Source of the DNA: JAWLCQ01 sp041687095 | GTDB taxonomy: Bacteria; Planctomycetota; Phycisphaerae; SM23-33 | Direction of reading: 5' to 3' | Assembly: GCA_041687095.1 (NCBI GenBank) | Contig: JAWLCQ010000055.1 | Coordinates: 1 to 25,881 of the forward strand | DNA length: 25,881 bases | Part shown: in pieces, positions 13,488 to 21,071 of the stretch | Position numbering within the stretch: the first letter of the stretch is position 1 | Layout: every line of letters begins with the position of its first letter | Made by a program: the position numbers and the translations under genes | The notes under the pieces: generated by a model | Databases searched by the model: none | Seen by the model: only the letters and a program-made list of their open reading frames with translations | What the model was told of the DNA's origin: nothing

Positions 13488-14891
13488 CTACGTGTACACG
13501 AACCACGCCGTCGCCGTGCAGTCGCCGGCGGGGACCACGCGGACCCAGTGGGCGCTGAAGGCGTCGTGGAAGGCGTGGAACTCGTACCCGCCGGGGGGCA
13601 CCTCGATGATCCCGTACCGCTGCCACGCGCCCCAGCCGGTGAAGTCCACCTCGACGGCGAATTGCACCGCCCCGCTCGACGCGTGGTTCACCAGGTGCAG
13701 CCCCTTGTGCTCGAAGCCCGTCATCAGGAACGGGTCCGACGGGACCCCGGCGGCGACGGGCTGCTCGCACCACACCCCGCCCCAGCCCGAGGGCTTCCCG
13801 AAGGACCACAGCTCGTCCGTGTGCCCGAACCACAAGCCCGCCTGCGGCTGACCGGCGTAGGGGTTGAAGTCCTCGATGGGCGTGGTCTGGTCGCCCGCGA
13901 GCACGAGCAGGCCGTTCCAGTTGCAGAAGTCGCCCACGATCCGCAGGTGCGTGGAGATGGGTTTGAGGCCCCAGACCCGCCCCCCGTACGTCATCGCGGG
14001 CAGCTCGTAGAACATGCCCCCGGCGTCCAGGAGGAAGCGCTCGGACTCGACCTCGCGGATCCGCGGCCACTCGGTGGTCCAGGCGTGGTCCTGGGTGTGG
14101 GTGGCCTTGGGGAGGCGGTAGGTGTCCCACTGGCCCTTGGCGTGGCTGACCATGAGGATCTGCGACGCGCGGTCCTGCCCGACGGTGAAGACGGCGGGGG
14201 AGAGCGTCCCGGCGATCGACCCGGAGGTCGTGTTCCACTGCGCGCGGGAGAGGATGGTCCACTCGTGCCCGTCCCACTCGGCGAGGCGGCCGTCACAGCC
14301 GGCGGGGTCGTCAAAGTCCTCGGGGTAGTAGCTGTTGTTGGCGACGACGACGCGGCCGTGACGGCAGAAGGCGTCCTTGAAGTGCACCTGCGTGCGTCCG
14401 CTGAGCTGCAGTTCCTGGCGGAGGTCGGCGAGGTGGGTGACGGCGCCGCTGCGGACGTCGAGTTCCATGAACTCGCCCTCCATGCCCAGGACGTGGACCT
14501 TGTTGGCGGGGTCGTGGAGGTGGCGGCAGGTGGCGGTGAGGCGGATGTCCACAAGGTCGTCGAACGTCCGCACGTTGCCCTCGGTGTCCACCGCGTGCGG
14601 GCCGATGAGCAGCGTCGTCGTCTCGTGGTGGATCATGCGGTTGGCGTACGTGCCGACGACCGACGCGGGGTGGCGGGTGAGCGTGAGGTCGTCGTCGATG
14701 GTGAACAGGCCCGTCTCGCTGCCCGAGGGGCCCTTGCTGGAGACGTAGGTGATGAGCCAGAGCTTGTCGGCCCAGGGCATGAGGGCCCCGACGCCCGTCT
14801 CGCTCCGCCGCGGGAAGTGCCCGGCCTTGAGGCCCAGATGCGGAAACACGCCGCTGATGTTGACGGGGGTGTGGGAACGCTCGCCTGCCAT
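13488..14891 (-). CDS. Beta-propeller-like protein of unknown function
   Basis: A 467-residue protein from the ATG at 14891, preceded by GGAGAAG at about six bases. No signal peptide is seen. The protein is built from repeated beta-blade-like phrases: VGALMPWADKLWLITYVSSK, TIDDDLTLTRHPASVVGTYA, NRMIHHETTTLLIGPHAVDT, GRVVVANNSYYPEDFDDPAG, GRLAEWDGHEWTILSRAQWN and LRIVGDFCNWNGLLVLAG. This resembles an uncharacterised family I know from planctomycete and Bacteroidetes glycan loci (phrases 'NISGVFPHL', 'ANRMIH', 'IGPHAID'), whose biochemical role is not established; a lyase- or hydrolase-like propeller acting on carbohydrates is a guess. It stands between repeat tracts and shares no operon. Confidence 0.8.
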   Translation of the reverse strand: MAGERSHTPVNISGVFPHLGLKAGHFPRRSETGVGALMPWADKLWLITYVSSKGPSGSETGLFTIDDDLTLTRHPASVVGTYANRMIHHETTTLLIGPHAVDTEGNVRTFDDLVDIRLTATCRHLHDPANKVHVLGMEGEFMELDVRSGAVTHLADLRQELQLSGRTQVHFKDAFCRHGRVVVANNSYYPEDFDDPAGCDGRLAEWDGHEWTILSRAQWNTTSGSIAGTLSPAVFTVGQDRASQILMVSHAKGQWDTYRLPKATHTQDHAWTTEWPRIREVESERFLLDAGGMFYELPAMTYGGRVWGLKPISTHLRIVGDFCNWNGLLVLAGDQTTPIEDFNPYAGQPQAGLWFGHTDELWSFGKPSGWGGVWCEQPVAAGVPSDPFLMTGFEHKGLHLVNHASSGAVQFAVEVDFTGWGAWQRYGIIEVPPGGYEFHAFHDAFSAHWVRVVPAGDCTATAWFVYT

Positions 14892-14994
14892 GGCTCTTCT
14901 CCGAATGCCTTGGGGGTTGGTCTGCAACGCACCGGACGCCGGCCGATGCGATACGGGACAGTATGGCGGCCGGACGCGGGAAAGCAAGCGGGGG

Positions 14995-15130
14995 AAACCC
15001 CTCGCCCCTGGGGGGATAAGGGTCCCAACCCCTCGCCCCTCGGGGGAAAAGGCTTCCACCCCCTCTCCCCTCGGGGAGAGGTCCCGAGCGCAGCGAGGGG
15101 GTGAGGGGCCCTTCGCAACCAGCACGGTCA
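14995..15130. repeat. CCCCTCGCCCCT…GGGGG hairpin series and left module of the 315-bp element
   Basis: Three short hairpins follow one another (CCCCTGGGGGG near 15007, CGCCCCTCGGGGG near 15033, CTCTCCCCTCGGGGAGAG near 15063-15080). Then GAGGTCCCGAGCGCAGCGAG, GGGGTGAGGGG and CCCTTCGCAACCAGCACGGTCA (15078-15130) run into the 315-bp element; the same module precedes its second copy at 18770-18823. The CTCTCCCC…GGGGAGAGG and CCCGAGCGCAGCGAGGGGGT repeats are widespread in bacterial intergenic DNA. Confidence 0.75.
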
Positions 15131-15445
15131 GGAACTCGCACTGGACAAGGCCCCCGGGACGGTGTGTGTCCGGTGGGACGGCCCTTGACAACCAACCGGT
15201 TCTGGTATTGCGACAGGACCCGGATCCACAGCGGATTCCCCGGGAAACTCGAGAGCGGTGTATCCGCTGCGGGACGGTCCGGGACGACCGGGCGGGTCCG
15301 ATTCGCGAGGACCGGGACCGACCGTGGATCCAGGGTGGGGACCTTGGTGTGCGGAGGGTCTTGCGCGAACTCCGGGACCGTTCGGTCGCTGAGGCCGTCC
15401 CACGGGACACACAGCGTCCCGTGGGCATTGTCCTTCTGCGAGTTC
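15131..15445 (+). repeat. 315-bp palindrome-ended element, copy 1
   Basis: Matches 18824-19138/9 without gaps at all but about 23 positions by hand count (about 93% identity). The ends are inverted repeats of about 50 bp, each containing its own hairpin; the right one reads CCCACGGGACACACAGCGTC|CCGTGGG. In this copy the left hairpin is damaged (CCCCCGGGAC / GTCCGGTGGG), the right one is perfect. The interior is rich in GGGAC and GGTCC and has further inverted pairs such as CAGCGGAT…ATCCGCTG. There is no credible gene inside. It lies just downstream of the esterase-like gene (15587, minus). Confidence 0.85.
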
Positions 15446-15478
15446 GAGAGCAGATGGTCTGCCAAGGTCCCCCTCATC

Positions 15479-15586
15479 TGTCGCTGCGCGACATCTTCCC
15501 CCCCAGGGGGGAAGGGTTTGGCGCTGTCGCTGCGCGACATCTTCTCCCCCAGGGGAGAAGGGTTCCCGCCCTCCGGGGGCGAAGGG
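15479..15586. repeat. 46-bp tandem pair with polyC/polyG hairpins
   Basis: TGTCGCTGCGCGACATCTTC occurs at 15479-15498 and 15525-15544, each followed by a hairpin (CCCCCCCAGGGGGG; TCCCCCAGGGGAGA) and AAGGGT. A third hairpin (CCCTCCGGGGGCGAAGGG) directly abuts the stop codon of the esterase-like gene, for which these would be the terminator region. Confidence 0.75.
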
Positions 15587-18097
15587 TTACGGCGAGACCT
15601 CCGCCTGCACGGGGATGTCCACGTAGTGGAGGTTGAACGGCGGTTCGCCTTCGGACAGCGTGCTGAGGGTCCCGAGGTTCATCGCCTGCGTGACGATGCG
15701 GACCGTGGCGCGGTACGTCCCGGGCTTGTCCGATCCGAGGAAGCGGACGACGAGCGGCTCGCTCTCGGGGCTCGCACCGCCCAGCAGCCCGCCCTGGCCG
15801 TCGGCGCCGATGAGCTTGAGCTGTCGCGGGGTCTCGCCCGCGTGCTCGGTGACGAAGGCGAAGCGCTCAGCGTCAGGGCCGATCAGGATCGCGCCCACGT
15901 GGTCGGTCGCGTCGGTGAGCGTCTGGATGTACCTGCGCCCGTCGTCGCGGAAGCTCGCGATGCCGTAGAGCACCGTCGGAACGTCCGTGGGGGTGGCGTC
16001 GTCGGTCCGCTGGTCGCGGGCGGTGGCGGGCTGGGCGTTGGCGATGGTCCGCGCGGGGGCGTCGGCGGCCTTGCCCGCGGGGAGCTTCCCGAAGTCGATC
16101 GCGCCGGTGTCGCTGATGGCGAGCATCGGCCGGAGGATCCGCAGGTCGGAGAACCCGTCGATGCGGAGCGCCCGCTTGCCGTCGTGGTTGGTGAACAGCC
16201 CACCGATGGTATTGCCATTGACGATCTCCGCGTCGCTCATCCGCTGGGCGACGGGGCGGGTCTGCCACTCGGTGCTCTGCGTTGTGAGCATGGGGATGCC
16301 CCCGAAGTTCCTGTACCCCCGCGCGCTGGCCGACTGGCACAGCCGCATGTACCCCGTCGCCACGCCCTCGCCCTCCCCGGCCGCGATGGAAACGCTCCAC
16401 GCGAGCACGCTGCCCGCGCGCAGGGCGTGCACCAGCAGCGGGTCACAGTTCCACGCGTACCCGGCCTGTCCGCTGATCCCGTCGCGGCTGACGCCGTCGC
16501 CCTTTGCGGGCGCGAGGATGGACCGCTCCCCCTCGGCGGCCGAGCCTTGGGCCCACTGACCCTTGCCCGCCATCTTCCAGCCCTCGGGCGAATCGCCATC
16601 CTTGGCGGCGGCCTCGAACCCGCCGTTGGGCACCGCCACCATCGCCCCCGAGGGCGGCAGCACCTTGCCGGGTACGCGGTGGCGGAACGGCATGGCCGGG
16701 AGGTCGGCGGAGTTGTACAGGTTGCCCTGCGGATAGCCCGCCCACGCGTAGCGAAGGACGGCGGGGTCGGTCACCTCGGGGTGGCTGACGACGACGGTCT
16801 CGCCGGCGACCTTCGCCTGGGCGCGGCGGAAGTCGAGCTGCGGGCCGGCGATGTCGAAACCGATCAGTTCCTCGCCCTTCACGACCAGCCCCTTGCCCAC
16901 GTTGTCGAAATGCACGACGAACGCCCCGTCGCTCGCGGCGACCTTGGCGGGGGTGGGCCCGGTGGCGAGCAGGTCCTTCTCGCCGTACGCCACCTTGCGG
17001 GCCTGCAGGAGGAGGCGCTCGGCAACGGGCTCCTTTCGTCGCGGGTGGATGTCCCACGGGTCGCCGAGGTCGATGGCGACGGCCATCCCGGTGTGAGGGA
17101 CGGTGCGGTGTGTGAGGTACTGGCTTTCGCGCATGAGGGCCCACTGCCCCGCCCCGCCGGGCTCATGCAGGGCGGAGAGCGTGCGGGGGTCCATGTCGAG
17201 CTTGACGTCCTGGTTCGCGAGGTGCTTCTGGAACCCCGGGAGCTGGACGAAGAGGAACGGCAGGTCCGCCCGCTCCCACGCATCCCGCCACGAGGCGATG
17301 AGGGCGGGGAAGAGGGTTCGGAATTCGAGGTAGCGGCCGGCGTTGTACTCGGCCTGGTAGTAGAGGATCCCGCGGAGGGCGTAGGGGGCGAGGGGGGCGA
17401 TGGTCCCGTTGTACGCCTTCGACGCGACCTTCAGCGGGTGGTTGGGCAGGTGGCGGAGGGACGGATCGGCGGCGATGCGGGGGGCGTCCACCCACGCCTC
17501 GGTGGGCAGGATGAGCGAGACGGTGATCATGCCCACCGGCACCTTGCCCTCGAAGTGGTCGTAGAGCTTGGTGGCGAAGAAGTAGCTGACGGCCGAGTAC
17601 CCGCTGTCGGGCTTCCGCCAGGCGAGGGGCAGGTCGTCGCTGGGGGCGTCGGACTTGCAGTGCTCGCCCGAGGCGGGGGCGACGCGGAGGTTGGGGTACT
17701 GCCCGAGCTTGGCGAGGGCGGCCTCCCCGTTCTCGGCGTTGGCGATGGACATCATCATGTTGCTCTGACCGGCGGAGAACCAGACCTCCCCGACGAGCAC
17801 GTCCTTGACGGTCAGCGTGTTCTTGCCGCTCACGACCAGTTCGTACGGCCCGCCGGTGGGCAGTTCGGGCAGGTCCACGCGCCAGCGGCCGTCCTTGGCG
17901 ACGGCGGTGGCGGACTGGCCCGCGACGGTGACGGTGACGGTCTCCCCGTCATCGGCCCAGCCCCAGACGGGGACGGTGCGGCCGCGCTGGAGGACCGCTC
18001 CGTCGGAGAAGACCTTGGGGAGGCGGACGTCGGCGGAGGCGAGGGCGGGCAGGAGCGTGAGGGTGAGCAGAAGCGTAAGGAACCGGCGTTGGGGCAT
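15587..18097 (-). CDS. Secreted sialate O-acetylesterase-like protein (SGNH/SASA family) with extra C-terminal domains
   Basis: An 836-residue protein. The ATG at 18097 has GAGGAG about eight bases ahead and starts a clear signal peptide (1-22, MPQRRFLTLLLTLTLLPALA|SA). Residues 24-100 are the N-terminal beta domain (VRLPKVFSDGAVLQRG, PVWGWADDGETVTV). The esterase core has GEVWFSAGQSNMMMSI (nucleophile S112) and DIHPRRKEPVAERL (D349, H351). Two usual blocks are altered: the stretch normally 'WGGTPAEAW' is ILPTEAW, and 'WYQGESNA' is YYQAEYNA (246-253), so activity or specificity may differ. Residues after about 490 (NGGFEAAAKDGDSPEGWKMA…) look like a jelly-roll binding domain plus another beta domain. 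It likely removes acetyl groups from glycans in the periplasm or outside. It is bracketed by the two 315-bp elements. Confidence 0.85.
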   Translation of the reverse strand: MPQRRFLTLLLTLTLLPALASADVRLPKVFSDGAVLQRGRTVPVWGWADDGETVTVTVAGQSATAVAKDGRWRVDLPELPTGGPYELVVSGKNTLTVKDVLVGEVWFSAGQSNMMMSIANAENGEAALAKLGQYPNLRVAPASGEHCKSDAPSDDLPLAWRKPDSGYSAVSYFFATKLYDHFEGKVPVGMITVSLILPTEAWVDAPRIAADPSLRHLPNHPLKVASKAYNGTIAPLAPYALRGILYYQAEYNAGRYLEFRTLFPALIASWRDAWERADLPFLFVQLPGFQKHLANQDVKLDMDPRTLSALHEPGGAGQWALMRESQYLTHRTVPHTGMAVAIDLGDPWDIHPRRKEPVAERLLLQARKVAYGEKDLLATGPTPAKVAASDGAFVVHFDNVGKGLVVKGEELIGFDIAGPQLDFRRAQAKVAGETVVVSHPEVTDPAVLRYAWAGYPQGNLYNSADLPAMPFRHRVPGKVLPPSGAMVAVPNGGFEAAAKDGDSPEGWKMAGKGQWAQGSAAEGERSILAPAKGDGVSRDGISGQAGYAWNCDPLLVHALRAGSVLAWSVSIAAGEGEGVATGYMRLCQSASARGYRNFGGIPMLTTQSTEWQTRPVAQRMSDAEIVNGNTIGGLFTNHDGKRALRIDGFSDLRILRPMLAISDTGAIDFGKLPAGKAADAPARTIANAQPATARDQRTDDATPTDVPTVLYGIASFRDDGRRYIQTLTDATDHVGAILIGPDAERFAFVTEHAGETPRQLKLIGADGQGGLLGGASPESEPLVVRFLGSDKPGTYRATVRIVTQAMNLGTLSTLSEGEPPFNLHYVDIPVQAEVSP

Positions 18098-18169
18098 AGG
18101 GCATCTCCTCGAACCGTCACACACGGGGACGGTGGTGTCCTACTGTAGCGGTTTCCGGCGATCCGGAAC

Positions 18170-18240
18170 AGAGCGGGGATGAACGCAGATGAACGCAGAT
18201 ACGAATGGAGCAGGGATGCAGGGGATGCAGGGGATGGGAG
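18170..18240. repeat. ATGAACGC repeat, left-arm relative
   Basis: AGCGGGGATGAACGCAGATG, then AACGCAGAT and three GGGATGCAG-like 9-mers. It matches the left half of the palindrome at 7771-8050 but has no right arm. It fills the gap between the divergent esterase-like and lipoprotein genes and overlaps the region where their promoters should be. Confidence 0.75.
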
Positions 18241-18307
18241 TGAATGGCTCCGCGATGCCCTGCCCGTCCACAGGAAGCCACACGCCGAGCGCAGTGACAG
18301 AAGGTGG

Positions 18308-18313
18308 TATGAT
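18308..18313 (+). promoter_or_regulatory. Possible -10 element for the lipoprotein gene
   Basis: GGTATGAT (TATGAT hexamer) lies 22 bases before the start codon, with the ribosome binding site GGGAG between them. There is no canonical -35 box, but the placement is what a short leader would need. Confidence 0.45.
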
Positions 18314-18335
18314 GTGCGACGGAAGGGAGTCCCAC

Positions 18336-18734
18336 ATGCTGCCGAGATTGCCTGCGTTGCTCGCCCTGACGGGGATCCTGTGCGGGTGCGACATTCCGCC
18401 GCCCACGCCCGAAGCCCCCAGCCGGTCGCTGGATGAGGAACAGGCCGTGGAGCGGGTGTGGCATCAGCCGCAGATCGCCCGCGCAGTCGAGGACGTGCGG
18501 GCGAAGGCCGCCCGGGACGTGCGAGTCGTCACGATGTACGAGGGCGAGGAGCAGCGTGACGGGCGGAGATTCCACGTCGTCCGTCTCGCCGAAAACCACC
18601 CCACGCACCTTGCGACGCTTGCGTGGTTCCTCGTGGATGCCCGAACCGGGGAGGTCCTATACCGCGACCCGGGATCGGACACCCTCCTGGCGGTCGATCA
18701 GTGGGAGCAGTTGCGTTCCACCCGCAGAAACTGA
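18336..18734 (+). CDS. Small putative lipoprotein of unknown function
   Basis: A 132-residue protein starting MLPRLPALLALTGILCGCDI. The hydrophobic start ends in LCGC, a plausible lipobox with the Cys at about 18 as the lipid-carrying residue, then a Pro-rich linker (IPPPTPEAPS). The mature part is a small alpha/beta domain (QAVERVWHQPQIARAVEDVR, RFHVVRLAENHPTHLATLAW, FLVDARTGEVLYRDP) that recalls PepSY-like or NTF2-like folds without clear motifs. GGGAG is six bases ahead of this ATG; longer in-frame readings start within a repeat. It shares with the divergent esterase-like gene the space between the two 315-bp elements. No function is assigned. Confidence 0.72.
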   Translation: MLPRLPALLALTGILCGCDIPPPTPEAPSRSLDEEQAVERVWHQPQIARAVEDVRAKAARDVRVVTMYEGEEQRDGRRFHVVRLAENHPTHLATLAWFLVDARTGEVLYRDPGSDTLLAVDQWEQLRSTRRN

Positions 18735-18769
18735 CGCTGCCTCACAGGCACCCCGGATGATCCACAATG

Positions 18770-18823
18770 GAGGTCCCGAGCGAAGCGAGGGGGTGAGGGG
18801 GCCTTTCGCAGCCAGCACGGTCA
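18770..18823. repeat. Left module of the second 315-bp element
   Basis: GAGGTCCCGAGCGAAGCGAG, GGGGTGAGGGGG and CCTTTCGCAGCCAGCACGGTCA match 15078-15130 with one extra G and a few changes. The complement of its first part recurs beyond the element (CCCCCTCACCCCCTCGCTGC near 19162), so here the 315-bp element sits inside a larger inverted pair. Confidence 0.75.
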
Positions 18824-19139
18824 GGAACTCACGCTGGACAATGCCCACGGGACGCTGTGTGTCCCGTGGGACGGTCCTGGACAACCAACCGGTTCGGGTA
18901 TCGCGACAGGATCCGTATCCACAGCGGATTCCCTGGGAAACTCAAGAGCGGTGTATCCGCTGCGGGACGGTCTGGGACAACCGGGCGGGTTCGATTCGCG
19001 AGGACCGGGACCGACCGTGGATCCAGGGAGCGGGCCTTGGTGTGCGGAGGGTCTTGCGCGAACTCCGGGACGGTTCGGTCGCTAAGGCCGTCCCACGGGA
19101 CACACAGCGTCCCGTGGGCATTGTCCTCCTGCGAGTTCC
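18824..19139 (+). repeat. 315-bp palindrome-ended element, copy 2
   Basis: Same orientation as copy 1. Both terminal hairpins are perfect here: left CCCACGGGAC|GCTGTGT|GTCCCGTGGG (about 18844-18870), right the exact complement (about 19092-19118). Including flanking bases the inverted ends (GGAACTC…GGACAATGCCCACGGG and complement) extend about 50 bp with few mismatches. The interior contains CAGCGGAT…ATCCGCTG and several GGGAC/GGTCC palindromic pieces. No credible open reading frame is present. Confidence 0.85.
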
Positions 19140-19154
19140 CGTCCGTTCTGGTCT

Positions 19155-19250
19155 GGAAGGACCCCCTCACCCCCTCGCTGCGCTCGGGACCTCTCCCCGG
19201 CGGGGAGAGGGGTTGGGACATCTTCTCCCCCGGGGGAGAAGGGTCTGGAG
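19155..19250. repeat. Inverted CCCTCACCCCCTCGCTGCGC module and hairpins
   Basis: Contains CCCCCTCACCCCCTCGCTGC, GCTCGGGACC, then hairpins CTCTCCCCGGCGGGGAGAG (about 19192-19210) and CTTCTCCCCCGGGGGAGAAG (about 19222-19241). It mirrors the left module at 18770. It lies just past the end of the fucosidase gene and the following heptamer array. Confidence 0.72.
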
Positions 19251-19261
19251 CGCCCTCCAGT

Positions 19262-19317
19262 CTCTAACCTCCCACCTCTAACCTCTACCCTCTACCCTCT
19301 CACCTCTCACCTCTACC
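19262..19317. repeat. Degenerate heptamer array, CTCTACC family
   Basis: Eight consecutive 7-mers: CTCTAAC, CTCCCAC, CTCTAAC, CTCTACC, CTCTACC, CTCTCAC, CTCTCAC, CTCTACC. The stop codon of the fucosidase (CTA read on plus, 19313-19315) is inside the last unit. Confidence 0.85.
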
Positions 19318-20620
19318 CTTTCTCCCCATCCAGCCACGCCGCGTCATGGTCCAGGTCCACCTGGGGCGGGCCCTGGAACTCGACCTGCACCACCGGGGCC
19401 ATCGCGCCTGCGGGCGGGTCGTCCGGGAGGCCGGTGATGAGCGTGCGACCGTTCGAGATCTTCTGCACCTTCAGTTTCTGCCCCGTCGTCAGCAGCTTCG
19501 CGGAGACCACGCCCGGACGGAGCTTCGAGACCACCAGCTCGCGACCCGGGTAGTAGAACAGCGTCAGGTAGCCGGTCTTGCCCCGGCACGTCCACATGCC
19601 GTACTGGAACATGGGCCCCTGCATGCGCCCCAGCGCCAGGTCGTACACGCCCTCCGGCCGCGTGCCGTAGATGGCGTCCCCGTGCACGCGCAGCCACTCG
19701 CCAACCTGCCGCAGCACCGCGCCCTCGCGGTCGTCGAGCGTCCCGTCCCCGCGGGGCCCAACGTTGAACAGGAAGTTCCCGCCCAGGCGGACGGCGTCGA
19801 CGAGGTGGTAGAGCACCTCGGCGGGGGACTTGTTCACCAGGCTGTGGCGGATGAAGCCCCACCCCGGGGCGAAGTTGAGCGTCATGCACGCCTCCCACGG
19901 GCGCGCCCCGCCCTCGGTGCGGATGAACTGCTCGGGCGTCCCGAAGTCCTCGGGAATCCCGGAGCGATCGTTGATGAGCAGGCCCGGCTGAAGCTCGCGG
20001 GCCATCGCATTGAGTTCCTCGGACCGCCAGAACTCCGCGACGGTCTTCTCGATGGGCGCCCCGCCCCACATCCCGTGCCTCGCGCCCCCGGGCACCGTCC
20101 CGCCGTCGTACCACAGCAGATCCACGGGCCCGTAGTTCGTCATGAGTTCGCGGATCTGCTGGTGGGCCTCGTCGACCATCGCGTCGAACTCGTGGGCGTA
20201 GCGGTCGGGCGACCAGTGGCAGTGCCACCGCCAGTTGAGGATCGAGTAGTAGAACCCCACGCCGAGGTTGCGGCGGCGAAGGGCGGTGACGTACTCAGCG
20301 ATGAGGTCGCGCCCCGGACCGGTCTTGGGGGCGTTGAAGTCGTGGGTGGCGGTATCGAACAGGCAGTACCCGTCGTGGTGGCGGGTGGTGAGGACGACGT
20401 ACTTCATGCCCGCATCGACGGCCGCGTCGGCGAGACGGTCGGCCCAGTCGGGGCGGGGCTTGAAGTCGGCGGCGTGGGGCTCGTACTCGCTTTGGGGCAT
20501 GAGGTCGCGGAGCATGACCTGCTCCCCGCGCCCCATCGCCGAGTACATGCCCCAGTGCACGAACATGCCAAACCGCAGGTTGCGGAACCATTCGATGCGT
20601 TCGGAGGGTGCGTGCCCCAT
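19313..20620 (-). CDS. GH29-family alpha-L-fucosidase
   Basis: A 435-residue protein. GH29 enzymes release alpha-L-fucose with retention of configuration. Diagnostic blocks: WFRNLRFGMFVHWGMYS (11-27), MKYVVLTTRHHDGYCLFDT (72-90), VGFYYSILNW and PVDLLWYDGG, where D172 is the expected nucleophile. NFLFNVGPRGDGTL is also typical. The general acid/base varies in the family and is not assigned. C-terminal residues after about 345 form a small beta domain. No signal peptide is present, so it may act on imported fragments. The ATG at 20620 has AGGAGA about ten bases ahead. The catalytic domain is complete; only the extreme C-terminus touches the heptamer repeat. It suits removal of fucose from fucoidan- or mucin-like glycans. 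Confidence 0.92.
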   Translation of the reverse strand: MGHAPSERIEWFRNLRFGMFVHWGMYSAMGRGEQVMLRDLMPQSEYEPHAADFKPRPDWADRLADAAVDAGMKYVVLTTRHHDGYCLFDTATHDFNAPKTGPGRDLIAEYVTALRRRNLGVGFYYSILNWRWHCHWSPDRYAHEFDAMVDEAHQQIRELMTNYGPVDLLWYDGGTVPGGARHGMWGGAPIEKTVAEFWRSEELNAMARELQPGLLINDRSGIPEDFGTPEQFIRTEGGARPWEACMTLNFAPGWGFIRHSLVNKSPAEVLYHLVDAVRLGGNFLFNVGPRGDGTLDDREGAVLRQVGEWLRVHGDAIYGTRPEGVYDLALGRMQGPMFQYGMWTCRGKTGYLTLFYYPGRELVVSKLRPGVVSAKLLTTGQKLKVQKISNGRTLITGLPDDPPAGAMAPVVQVEFQGPPQVDLDHDAAWLDGEKG

Positions 20621-20650
20621 GGGTGTCGGTCTCCTGTTGCGGGGATTATG

Positions 20651-20699
20651 AGCTTTCAGCTATCAGCTTTCAGCTTTCAGCTTTCAGCTTTCAGCTATC
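20651..20699. repeat. Degenerate heptamer array, AGCTTTC family
   Basis: Seven consecutive 7-mers: AGCTTTC, AGCTATC, then four AGCTTTC, then AGCTATC. It sits 30 bases upstream of the fucosidase start, between the gene and whatever promoter drives it, unlike the other arrays, which lie at gene ends. Confidence 0.85.
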
Positions 20700-20730
20700 A
20701 GCAGAAATGAACGAACAACGGACGCCCAAT

Positions 20731-20777
20731 GGCAAGCCGCGCCCCGGCCTTCGCGATCTGCCTGGGCGCGGCTTGCC
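20731..20777. terminator. Perfect 14-bp stem hairpin after the DUF4926 gene
   Basis: GGCAAGCCGCGCCC (20731-20744) pairs with GGGCGCGGCTTGCC (20764-20777), with further imperfect pairing outside (CCCAAT / AGTTGG). It lies downstream of the DUF4926 gene on the minus strand. There is no T-run, so it could equally be a REP-like repeat. Confidence 0.5.
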
Positions 20778-20841
20778 AGTTGGCCTGTTATCGCCTCTTC
20801 AAGCTTCGAGTGCTCGCAGGACCTCGCGTTCCATCTGGCGT

Positions 20842-21057
20842 TCAGGCCGCCACCGGATCGTAGTGAAGCACGATGAGTTGATCGGCGGGAACGGCGGCTG
20901 TGGCGTAGGTGCGCCCCTGGTTGTCGCAGAACTCAATCTCGAAAACCCCGGGGGCCAATTCCTCGACGGCCGTGCCGACCTGCCCGCGAACGAGCCTCGC
21001 CTGCGGGAGGTCCTGCGTCAGCGCCACTACGTCCAGCAGGTGGATCTGCGTTTTCAT
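20842..21057 (-). CDS. DUF4926-family small protein
   Basis: A 71-residue protein, MKTQIHLLDVVALTQDLPQA then RLVRGQVGTAVEELAPGVFE, IEFCDNQGRTYATAAVPADQ and LIVLHYDP. This is the whole DUF4926 domain, a small SH3-like beta barrel (pattern 'LLDVVALTEDLP…LVRGQVGTVVE…FEVEFSDNQGRTYA'). A longer start at 21087 would overlap the preceding remnant and adds no conserved sequence. The ribosome binding site is weak (GAGTGAGGG). Such genes usually follow a DUF6883 gene, and a toxin-antitoxin-like role has been suspected but is not established. Here the partner is reduced to its C-terminal end, 14 bases upstream. Confidence 0.85.
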   Translation of the reverse strand: MKTQIHLLDVVALTQDLPQARLVRGQVGTAVEELAPGVFEIEFCDNQGRTYATAAVPADQLIVLHYDPVAA

Positions 21058-21071
21058 CTGCGAACCCTCAC

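Noticed and set aside
15101..18148. 1015-codon open frame antisense to the esterase-like gene
   Set aside because: Same GC-rich shadow effect; it also reads through the 315-bp element and has no ribosome binding site or motif.
18189..18335. Upstream extension of the lipoprotein gene
   Set aside because: The extension is translated ATGAACGC repeat, and it passes through a good ribosome binding site and a possible promoter ahead of the chosen ATG.
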